Below are positions 1-5,841 of a DNA stretch of 10,062 bases, in pieces (positions within the stretch are counted from its first letter, which is position 1; each line of letters begins with the position of its first letter). A program made the position numbers and the translations under genes. A model generated the notes under the pieces. It worked only from the letters and a program-made list of their open reading frames with translations, was not told the origin of the DNA and searched no databases. The stretch is from CAYPXN01 sp964414715. Lineage in GTDB: Bacteria; UBA10199; JADFYH01. The stretch is taken from positions 1 to 10,062 of the forward strand of contig CAYPXN010000078.1 of NCBI GenBank assembly GCA_964414715.1, in the 5' to 3' direction.

Positions 1-1
1 T

Positions 2-595
2 TTAACTCCTTCATTTATCAAAAACCTTTCATCCATCGTCCAAAGAAAAATGACAGGTGGTTGGGCAGGGATCATTGTTTTATTTTTTGTTGCATCAGTA
101 CTTTTTAGTAACCTTGAAAAGGTTTTGGATAAAATTTTTACTCCTTCCCAGAAGAGAAACTTTCTGCAGTCAAAACTCTTATCGGTTCTTTTTATTTTTA
201 TTATCGCTGTTTTGATGTTTGTTCCTTCAATGTTTAAAAACCTCGATCAGATTTTTGACTTTTTAGGAATTCCTCTTGACTTGGAATTTTTAAGTAGGGG
301 TCCCTTTTTTTTCTTTTTTGTTGCTTGGGCCAGTTTTGTCGTGGTTTTGGCATTAGTGCCGAAATATGCTGTAAATTTAAAGTTTAATTGCGCAGGAGGC
401 TTGCTGTTTGCGCTTCTTCTGATGGCAGCGAAAACCATATTTTATTGGTATACCCAATACAGCTTGGAGCGCTTTCACTTGGTTTATGGTTCACTCACAG
501 CAATTATTTTGGTTTTTATGTGGATTTTTTATCTTATGAATCTTTTCATTCTCTGTGCAGAGTTTGTGGGAGTACTTCAAAGCGAGTGGAAATAG
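2..595 (+). CDS. BrkB/YihY-family inner-membrane protein, 5'-truncated by the window edge
   Basis: The reading frame is open to the left edge, so only the C-terminal 197 residues are present; the first in-window ATG at 50 is probably internal because the 16 residues before it continue without a stop. About five hydrophobic segments are visible. The last one, beginning VYGSLTAIILVFMWIFY and ending near ILCAEFVGVL, matches the conserved C-terminal helix of the BrkB/YihY (formerly 'RNase BN') family, including the YGSL start and the acidic residue in AEF. The family is made of poly-topic inner-membrane proteins of poorly defined function; the old ribonuclease assignment is not supported for it. 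A Phe-rich helix is encoded by T-runs around 305-319. No terminator of convincing strength follows. Family assignment is fairly firm; the function is unknown. Confidence 0.85.
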   Translation, partial: LTPSFIKNLSSIVQRKMTGGWAGIIVLFFVASVLFSNLEKVLDKIFTPSQKRNFLQSKLLSVLFIFIIAVLMFVPSMFKNLDQIFDFLGIPLDLEFLSRGPFFFFFVAWASFVVVLALVPKYAVNLKFNCAGGLLFALLLMAAKTIFYWYTQYSLERFHLVYGSLTAIILVFMWIFYLMNLFILCAEFVGVLQSEWK

Positions 596-784
596 TAGAA
601 TACTGTTAATATCCATATACTTACTTACATTTAAATTCTTTTTAAAACTTAAGAATCTCTCAATGTACATTTTATTTTAAATTTCATCTTTTTATCTTTT
701 AGAATTTTCTAAACAATTCCAAAAACTTAGCAATTTTATAATGCATTGCGACAAAATCCTGAGTCGGATCAAGTATTTAAAGCA
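596..784. other. AT-rich intergenic stretch without a recognisable gene
   Basis: The 348 bp between the BrkB-like gene and the M23 peptidase start with this very AT-rich part. I see no convincing ORF, RNA gene or terminator. The only ordered element is a near-palindrome at 698-713 (TTTAGAA-TT-TTCTAAA, perfect 7-bp arms), which could be a protein-binding dyad or simply chance in AT-rich DNA. Confidence 0.5.
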
Positions 785-823
785 TTGACAGGAAGTTAAA
801 AGCTGTTAAAAAGAGCGTATACT
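785..823 (+). promoter_or_regulatory. Candidate promoter for the M23 peptidase gene
   Basis: A consensus -35 box TTGACA lies at 785-790 and a near-consensus -10 box TATACT at 818-823, but they are 27 bp apart and so cannot belong to one sigma-70 promoter. TATACT with a poor -35 (GTTAAA, 795-800, spacing 17) is one option; TTGACA with TTAAAA at 806-811 (spacing 15) is the other. Either gives a leader of about 110-130 nt before the ATG at 944. Confidence 0.35.
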
Positions 824-845
824 TATTAAGTTTTGTTTTTTTGTT

Positions 846-936
846 TTCCTCGCCACGGGTTTTCATGGGGCGAAAACCTGGAGTAATCAAAAAGAACCTT
901 TAGATCGGCGAATTTTTTGCCGAAATTACATAGGAG
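846..936 (+). promoter_or_regulatory. Structured 5' leader of the M23 peptidase gene
   Basis: Two hairpins can be folded by eye. The first is 856-864 (CGGGTTTTC) with 872-880 (GAAAACCTG), nine pairs with one G-T wobble and a 7-nt loop ATGGGGC. The second is 906-912 (CGGCGAA) with 916-922, ending nine bases before the Shine-Dalgarno AGGAG (932-936). I could not match the sequence to a riboswitch class that I know; a ydaO-type c-di-AMP aptamer was considered because such aptamers often precede cell-wall hydrolases and a diadenylate cyclase gene lies nearby, but its conserved blocks are not clearly present. It could also be a protein-responsive leader or simple mRNA structure. Confidence 0.35.
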
Positions 937-943
937 AAAAACT

Positions 944-1531
944 ATGAAACTAAAAGGACTTTTAGCAGGCCTAGCTTTAGTACTTTTGATGGCAAAACCC
1001 TCTTTCGCGTTTGTAAGCGAATGTTATGAAGAAGATTGTGCCTTGCCTCCTGCTGCATCTGCCTCTCAATTTTTACTCGATGACCTAAATACCATTCCTG
1101 AAATCGACGAAATTGCTGCTATTCCCACTGAAGGTCAGTTTTGGCCTGTCCAGGGTGTAATTACAGGACTTTTTGGAAAATGGCGTGCGGGAAGACATTC
1201 GGGTCACTATCATGCAGGGGTAGATATTGCAGCTGCAGTCGGCACGCCTATACTTGCTCCCATTGATGGCACCGTTGCTTTTGTTGGTCGAAAAGGCGGT
1301 TATGGTCGTACCTTGATTATCGAACACAAAGATGGAATAGCGACACTTTACGGACACACCTCCGAAATTCTAGTTTCTGAAGGTCAAGTTATTAAAAAAG
1401 GACAGCTGGTAGCCAAAGTAGGCAATTCAGGCCATAGCACAGGGCCTCATTTGCATTATGAAGTACGTATGGAGGGATCTCCTTTAAGTCCTTTAGCTTG
1501 GACTGCCAAGCTTCAAAATGCAAAACTATAA
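944..1531 (+). CDS. Secreted M23 (LytM-type) zinc metallopeptidase
   Basis: A 195-residue exported peptidoglycan endopeptidase-like protein. The ATG at 944 is chosen because AGGAG (932-936) sits 7 nt upstream and the protein then begins with a typical signal peptide (MKLK, hydrophobic core, cleavage likely after SFA at residue 22); a TTG at 917 would add nine residues without a ribosome site. After a 45-residue linker with two cysteines (27 and 32) comes one compact M23 domain, about residues 68-186. All catalytic elements are visible: HAGVD (zinc ligands H90 and D94), YGH (H138) and GPHLHYEV (H169 and zinc ligand H171), so it should be an active enzyme rather than an EnvC/NlpD-like degenerate activator. 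It lacks LysM, coiled-coil or SH3 parts, so it is a minimal form. The peptide cross-link it cuts cannot be told from sequence. It is transcribed alone and ends at the strong terminator at 1583-1615. Confidence 0.92.
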   Translation: MKLKGLLAGLALVLLMAKPSFAFVSECYEEDCALPPAASASQFLLDDLNTIPEIDEIAAIPTEGQFWPVQGVITGLFGKWRAGRHSGHYHAGVDIAAAVGTPILAPIDGTVAFVGRKGGYGRTLIIEHKDGIATLYGHTSEILVSEGQVIKKGQLVAKVGNSGHSTGPHLHYEVRMEGSPLSPLAWTAKLQNAKL

Positions 1532-1582
1532 ATTATACGAAGCTGCTCTAGTAATTCTTAAAGATAAAAGATAGCTCAGTAA

Positions 1583-1615
1583 AAAACCCCATCTGCCTTA
1601 GGCAAATGGGGTTTT
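1583..1615. terminator. Bidirectional intrinsic terminator
   Basis: Perfect 10-bp arms AAAACCCCAT (1583-1592) and ATGGGGTTTT (1606-1615), extended after one mismatch by TGCC/GGCA with loop TTA. The plus strand runs into TTTTGAATTTTT and the minus strand into TTTTTT (complement of 1581-1586). It lies 51 bp after the M23 stop and 24 bp after the stop of the minus-strand operon, so it can end both convergent units. Confidence 0.92.
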
Positions 1616-1639
1616 GAATTTTTATGAAAGAAACAAAGA

Positions 1640-1870
1640 CTAGGAATTTGATTCTTGGTTTGCAGCTTCTTTGGCAGCTCTCTTTTGTTCTGAGATTGCT
1701 TCCAATTCTGCTTCGTAATCTACATCACCGGGTCTTGTTTCTAAGGCATTGTCGGCATCGTCAGGAAGAGAGTTAAGATGTTTTTCATAGTCTGCACGCT
1801 TAATATCTCCTTGGTGGATAAAGCGTTCAATGAGACGAATATCAAATGTTTTTTCACCGATCTTTGGCAT
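1640..1870 (-). CDS. Small acidic conserved-type hypothetical protein, last gene of the gdh operon
   Basis: A 76-residue soluble protein that I do not recognise as a named family. The ATG at 1870 is preferred because AAGGAA (complement of 1877-1882) lies 6 nt upstream; the in-frame GTG at 1876 would directly abut that ribosome site. The N-terminal half (residues 1-35) looks like a short helical domain with a 'RFIHQGDIKRADYEKHL' pattern, followed by a LPDDADNALET turn and an Ala/Glu/Lys-rich C-terminal helix (about residues 50-76) that could form a short coiled coil. There is no signal peptide, membrane segment or cysteine. It starts 16 bp after the diadenylate cyclase stop and is followed by the terminator, so it is co-transcribed with gdh and the cyclase. 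A role as an accessory or regulatory partner is possible but unproven. Confidence 0.75.
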   Translation of the reverse strand: MPKIGEKTFDIRLIERFIHQGDIKRADYEKHLNSLPDDADNALETRPGDVDYEAELEAISEQKRAAKEAANQESNS

Positions 1871-1886
1871 AACCACTTCCTTGTTT

Positions 1887-2753
1887 TTAGGGTTTTTCGA
1901 TTTCCATCAGGATTTTCCCATTTTTAAAAATCCTGACATCACCAGTGGACTCTGAAATAACGATTGCGATGGCGTTTGTCAAGGCAGTGATTCCACCGGC
2001 CGCAATATGTCGAGACCCCAAGCCTCGGGGTAAATCATCTTCATCGTGAGCAGCACCCAGGTAACGACCCGCTGTAATGACCGTTCCATCGTCTCCTATG
2101 ATAAAAGCTCCATCAATGGCCGAGAATTCACGAATGGTTTCTTTGAGTTGTGGGTTCAGGATATTTCTTTCTTCTTCGTCATAACCGCGAAAGGGATTGA
2201 TAATCATTTGTTTCGAGAGCTGCATCACCCGATCCTGGTCTCCCACCACAAAAATAGTTCCTACAGGTTTTCCTTCTCTTCCCTTGTTGGCAAGCTCCAC
2301 CGCCAGTGAGAGAATGTGTTCGAAAACTTCGGGTTTTACCGTATCAGAAATACCACTAATATTTTTGGCGGTAATCACTTCGGACTCACTCTCCATTTCG
2401 ATCAGGAGCAGCGTGTCTAATACTTGTTGTTCACTGTGTCCGCTTACAAAGATGATTTTATCATCAGGTTTTATGAGGTTTTGAGAAAGGGCGAGGGCAA
2501 CGGTTAACTTGATGAGCCCCATTCTGCCCAACTCAATATTTGGAATATCAATTACTGTTTTTATTTTCTTTTGCAGTATATCCATTTCATTATGCTGATT
2601 TTTTGTAACCGCTACCAAATTACAACCTTTGGGTAGATTTTCGGGCAAATCAAGTTCATCCAAAGCATCCACAAACAAAAAGAAAATATCTGCCTTATAA
2701 TTTTTGGCGATATCTACAGCAGATTTTAGAAATCCTCGATTGATCAGTTTCAT
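1887..2753 (-). CDS. Diadenylate cyclase (c-di-AMP synthase), PK_C-like + DAC domains, DacZ-like
   Basis: A 288-residue cytosolic protein predicted to condense two ATP into cyclic di-AMP. The C-terminal DAC (DisA_N) domain spans about residues 150-288: EGKPVGTIFVVGD (160-172), SAIDGAFII with the DGA metal/ATP motif at 214-216, GSRHIAAGGI at 246-255 and VISE at 266-269. Residues 1-125 resemble the pyruvate-kinase C-terminal alpha/beta fold (for example NLIKPDDKIIFVSGHS, 92-107). This PK_C-DAC order is that of archaeal DacZ, unlike DisA (DNA-binding C-terminus), CdaA (N-terminal membrane helices) or CdaS. There is no membrane segment. The usual RHR motif reads RHI here (248-250); its effect on activity is open. 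The ATG overlaps the gdh stop as ATGA (2750-2753), so translation is probably coupled. Domain identity is strong; enzymatic activity is inferred. Confidence 0.88.
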   Translation of the reverse strand: MKLINRGFLKSAVDIAKNYKADIFFLFVDALDELDLPENLPKGCNLVAVTKNQHNEMDILQKKIKTVIDIPNIELGRMGLIKLTVALALSQNLIKPDDKIIFVSGHSEQQVLDTLLLIEMESESEVITAKNISGISDTVKPEVFEHILSLAVELANKGREGKPVGTIFVVGDQDRVMQLSKQMIINPFRGYDEEERNILNPQLKETIREFSAIDGAFIIGDDGTVITAGRYLGAAHDEDDLPRGLGSRHIAAGGITALTNAIAIVISESTGDVRIFKNGKILMEIEKP

Positions 2754-4021
2754 GGAAACAAGCCTCGTGTCAGCATTGCTTGGGAAATAATTTGAATCCC
2801 TGACATCAGGGCACCCATACGCATACTTACTTTTTGGTTTTCTGACATTTGAAAGACGTTATGAAAGCCTTTTTGAATAATGTTCTTCAAACGTTTGTTG
2901 ATTTCATTTTCATCCCAGAAAAAATTCTGTAAATCTTGAACCCATTCAAAATAGGAAACAATCACGCCACCTGCGTTCGCCAGAACGTCAGGAATGATAA
3001 AAATGTCTTTTCTTTCGTCATAAACTTTATCAGCTTCCAGCGTGGAGGGTCCATTGGCAGCTTCTGCGAGAATTTTACACTGCAGTTTGCGTGCAATTTC
3101 TCCGGTGATTGTGGCTTCACAGGCAGCAGGGATGAGAATGTCTGCCTTTAAAGTAAGAAGCTCTTTATGGGAAATCGATTGAGCTTCCGGAAAATCGACG
3201 AGAGTTCTATTTTTTTGTACATATTCGTTGAGTTTTTCGTAGGAGATTCCTTTTTCATTGTAAATGGCCCCATTCACATCACTGACCGCAATAACCCGAC
3301 ATCCTTCTTGTTCTATTATTTTGTGTGCAGAGCTTCCCACATTTCCAAAACCTTCAATGGCAACAGTGGTATTGGAATTCAGTGGAAGTTTGATTTTTTC
3401 TGCTGCTTCCAAAATACAATATACCACTCCACGCCCTGTGGCCTCTTTGCGACCCAAAGATCCCCCAATAGAGACTGGTTTCCCCGTAACCACTTCGGGC
3501 ACTGAAAAACCCTGGATTTGACTGTAAGTATCCATGAACCAAGCCATCACTTGCTCATTGGTTCCCATGTCTGGAGCAGGGATGTCGTGGTCAGGCCCCA
3601 CGATAAGAGCAATCTCTGAAGTGTAGCGCCGGGTGAGTCTTTGTAATTCTGTACGGTTTAAAGGTAATGGATCTATTTGTACGCCTCCCTTGGCACCTCC
3701 CAAAGGAAGTCCGACAATGGCACATTTCCAACTCATGAGCATTGCCAAAGCAGTCACTTCTCCCAAAGTAACATTGGTGTGATAGCGAATTCCTCCCTTG
3801 CATGGCCCCAAGGCATCGTTGTGTTGGACACGATATCCAGGAACGACTTGTACCCGTCCGTCTTCACGTCGGAAAGGAACAGAAACGATCAGGGCTCTTT
3901 TGGGAACTCTCAAACGATAGAAAATATTCTCATCCAAAGAAAGACGTTTGGCGGCCTCTTCGAATTGGGTCTGAACTTGTTTTAAGAGGGGGTTATCCCA
4001 CTCTGCGCTGAATTTTTTCAT
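2750..4021 (-). CDS. gdhA: Glutamate dehydrogenase (Glu/Leu/Phe/Val dehydrogenase family)
   Basis: A 423-residue enzyme that interconverts glutamate and 2-oxoglutarate plus ammonia with NAD(P). Numbering from the GTG at 4033 (427 residues): GPCKGGIRYH (K79), SWKCAI (K103) and LPLGGAKGG (catalytic-type K115) line the substrate site, PAPDMGT carries the catalytic-type aspartate D155, GFGNVGSSA (228-236) is the dinucleotide-binding loop, and ANAGGVIVSYFEWVQ closes the family pattern. Length and the FEWVQ region closely resemble the hexameric Bacillus RocG/GudB type of about 424 residues. The start is uncertain: I give ATG 4021, but an in-frame GTG at 4033 is equally possible since neither has a clear ribosome site. 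Family members acting on Leu or Phe are shorter (about 350-370), which favours glutamate. It leads a three-gene operon with the diadenylate cyclase. Cofactor preference cannot be told. Confidence 0.93.
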   Translation of the reverse strand: MKKFSAEWDNPLLKQVQTQFEEAAKRLSLDENIFYRLRVPKRALIVSVPFRREDGRVQVVPGYRVQHNDALGPCKGGIRYHTNVTLGEVTALAMLMSWKCAIVGLPLGGAKGGVQIDPLPLNRTELQRLTRRYTSEIALIVGPDHDIPAPDMGTNEQVMAWFMDTYSQIQGFSVPEVVTGKPVSIGGSLGRKEATGRGVVYCILEAAEKIKLPLNSNTTVAIEGFGNVGSSAHKIIEQEGCRVIAVSDVNGAIYNEKGISYEKLNEYVQKNRTLVDFPEAQSISHKELLTLKADILIPAACEATITGEIARKLQCKILAEAANGPSTLEADKVYDERKDIFIIPDVLANAGGVIVSYFEWVQDLQNFFWDENEINKRLKNIIQKGFHNVFQMSENQKVSMRMGALMSGIQIISQAMLTRGLFP

Positions 4022-4149
4022 GGTTTTCGACACTCGTTTACGCCATTAGGTCGGGTATCCAAAGAGCAACCAACCTTGGTTATGGATAAAATAATAAATA
4101 CCGATAGTTTAAGACTTGAAAGGTCCGTCAAATATTATAAGGTTTTGAC
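4022..4149. promoter_or_regulatory. Divergent gdh / dsbD promoter region with a dyad
   Basis: This is the only space for promoters of both divergent units. An inverted repeat AACCAA-CC-TTGGTT (4068-4081) is flanked by outer arms TATCC (4056-4060) and GGATA (4084-4088), an operator-like arrangement. On the minus strand TATAAT (complement of 4134-4139) is a perfect -10 hexamer, but the matching -35 position would lie inside dsbD and is poor. TTGACG (complement of the 4127-4132 area) is a possible gdh -35 without a good -10. On the plus strand TAAGG (4138-4142) is the dsbD ribosome site, 7 nt before its ATG. Exact promoters are not decidable by eye. Confidence 0.4.
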
Positions 4150-5805
4150 ATGAAAAAACGAAAGTATTTTTGGCTTCTTTTTTGCTTTTTATCTTTTTTC
4201 CATTCAACACTTTTTGCTCAAGAAAGAAAAAATCCCTTTTTGGTAGAGTGGAATGATGCCATTCAAAAAGTAAAACCGGGTGAAACTTATACTTTAAAGA
4301 TCAGCTTTCATGTCCCTGATGGGCATTATCTCTACTACGACAAAACAGAAGTAAAATTGACGCAGCTTGGCAATCTTCAAGAAGTCCGCCGTGAAATTCC
4401 AAAACCTGAAAAGCATTTTGATTCCTTTTTAAAACAGGAAACCGATGCATACTTGCATGATTTTGAAATAAAGATTTTTCTGAAAGCTCCCTCGAATGCC
4501 CCTTTAGGAAGAACGGACGTTGAAGGAGAAATCAAATATCAGGGTTGTTCTTCGGATTTTTGCTATCGGCCCATGAAGCAGCTTTTGATTATTCCTTTTG
4601 ATATTACTTTGAACAAAGCTGAATCTCAAAAAACAACAAATCTATCTGAATCTCAGACAAGACCTTCCACACCCTCTATTCCTTTTGCAAAAAAACAAAG
4701 CCCTGCACCAAAAGCACTGAGTTTTTGGGAAAAAATTGAAAGGGGACAGATTGATGAAATCCTTCAGGGAAATTTTACAATCATTCTGCTTCTTGCTTTT
4801 TTAGGTGGATTACTGACCTGCTTTACCCCTTGTGTCATTCCGATTGTTCCTTTGACTTTGGCGGTGGTGGGAATTAAAAAAAATCGCTCTTTCTTTCATA
4901 ACTTCATGCTTTCCCTGAGCTTGGTGTTGGGAATGTCCTTAACTTATTCCGCTCTCGGTTTGTTTTCTGCGGTTTTGGGTTTTAAGTTGGGCTTTATCTT
5001 TCAAAGCCAGGTCTTTCTCGTTTTTTTGATTTTATTTTTTATTTTGATGGCTCTTTCGCTCTGGGGATTTTTTGAAATTAATCTTCCGCAGGGTGCCCGT
5101 AACTTTTTTGCAAACTTGGGTGGGGATGGTTTTCGGGGAGCTTTTCTTGCCGGACTTTCTATTGGATTTATTGCTTCACCTTGTGTGGGTCCTTTGCTGG
5201 GCCCTTTGCTTCTTTGGGTTGCAAAAAATCAAAAGCTTGCCGAAGGAGCTGTAATCCTCTTTGTGTATGGATGCGGAATGGGTTCTCTCTTTGTATTGAT
5301 GGGGAGTTTTTATTCCACATTAGCGGGCAAAATCAAAGGGGGACACTACACCAATTACATCAAGAAATTTTTGGCATTCACCATGCTGCTCCCCGCAATC
5401 TATTATGCTTATGTTATTTACCAGCAACATCATGTTTCATCGGAACATCGAGGCTGGAATCACAGCTTGAAAGAGGGGTTTGAAAAAGCAAGTCAGGAAC
5501 ACAAAGCGGTCTTGGTAGATTTTTATGCAGACTGGTGCCTTCCATGTCTTGAAATTGACAAAAAAACCTTCCACGACCCCCGGGTTGAAAAAGAATTACA
5601 ATCCATTATCCCCATAAAAATCAATTGTACCTTGGAAACTCCTGAATGTAAGGAAGCGGTTAACAAATACGAGGTAGTAGGATGGCCGACCCTTTATTTT
5701 CTAAATTCTAAACTGGAATTGCAGAAAGATTTGAGTGTAGTGGGGGGCTTTGTGGGCCCAGAGAGAATGCTTGAGATTTTATCAGAATTGAAGAATAGGG
5801 ACTAA
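4150..5805 (+). CDS. dsbD: Thiol:disulfide interchange protein DsbD, full three-domain form
   Basis: A 551-residue inner-membrane reductase that carries electrons from cytoplasmic thioredoxin to periplasmic thiol proteins such as DsbC/DsbG or c-type cytochrome maturation factors. A signal peptide ends near LFA (residue 23). The periplasmic alpha domain (about 25-155) contains the pair C133/C138 in YQGCSSDFCYRP. A Ser/Pro/Thr/Lys-rich linker (155-190) leads to the membrane beta domain (about 208-425) with eight or so helices and the redox pair C228 (FTPCVIPIVP) and C345 (SPCVGPLLGP). The gamma domain (about 435-551) is thioredoxin-like with WCLPC (C463, C466) and cis-Pro GWP (P513). All six redox cysteines of E. 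coli DsbD have equivalents. Extra cysteines occur at 224, 375, 493 and 500. TAAGG precedes the ATG by 7 nt. The kinase gene follows 32 bp downstream, probably in the same transcript. Confidence 0.95.
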   Translation: MKKRKYFWLLFCFLSFFHSTLFAQERKNPFLVEWNDAIQKVKPGETYTLKISFHVPDGHYLYYDKTEVKLTQLGNLQEVRREIPKPEKHFDSFLKQETDAYLHDFEIKIFLKAPSNAPLGRTDVEGEIKYQGCSSDFCYRPMKQLLIIPFDITLNKAESQKTTNLSESQTRPSTPSIPFAKKQSPAPKALSFWEKIERGQIDEILQGNFTIILLLAFLGGLLTCFTPCVIPIVPLTLAVVGIKKNRSFFHNFMLSLSLVLGMSLTYSALGLFSAVLGFKLGFIFQSQVFLVFLILFFILMALSLWGFFEINLPQGARNFFANLGGDGFRGAFLAGLSIGFIASPCVGPLLGPLLLWVAKNQKLAEGAVILFVYGCGMGSLFVLMGSFYSTLAGKIKGGHYTNYIKKFLAFTMLLPAIYYAYVIYQQHHVSSEHRGWNHSLKEGFEKASQEHKAVLVDFYADWCLPCLEIDKKTFHDPRVEKELQSIIPIKINCTLETPECKEAVNKYEVVGWPTLYFLNSKLELQKDLSVVGGFVGPERMLEILSELKNRD

Positions 5806-5817
5806 GGGCAGGTTACT

Positions 5818-5841
5818 ATGCAAATTGGATCTTTCAGATGA
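5818..5841 (+). CDS. Possible 7-codon upstream ORF (MQIGSFR) coupled to the kinase
   Basis: ATG at 5818 is preceded by GGCAGG (5807-5812, spacing 5) and reads seven codons to TGA at 5839-5841, which overlaps the kinase ATG as ATGA. The kinase ATG itself has no clear ribosome site, so this mini-ORF could deliver ribosomes by reinitiation. It is short enough to be chance; translation is not demonstrated. Confidence 0.3.
   Translation: MQIGSFR

Noticed and set aside
305..319. T8 and T6 runs in the BrkB-like gene as a phase-variation tract.
   Set aside because: They encode a Phe-rich membrane helix in frame, and AT-rich coding of Phe explains them; there is no sign of frame switching.
635..656. 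ATTCTT/AAGAAT inverted repeat as a terminator of the BrkB-like gene.
   Set aside because: Only six AT-rich pairs with a 10-nt loop and no following T-run; too weak.
846..936. ydaO-yuaA (c-di-AMP) riboswitch identity for the M23 leader.
   Set aside because: Some short similarities exist, but the conserved G-rich and GAAUCC-type blocks are not present in proper order, so I kept it only as a structured leader.
917..943. TTG at 917 as start of the M23 peptidase.
   Set aside because: It lies in the leader hairpin loop without a ribosome site, while ATG 944 has AGGAG at ideal spacing and begins a clean signal peptide.
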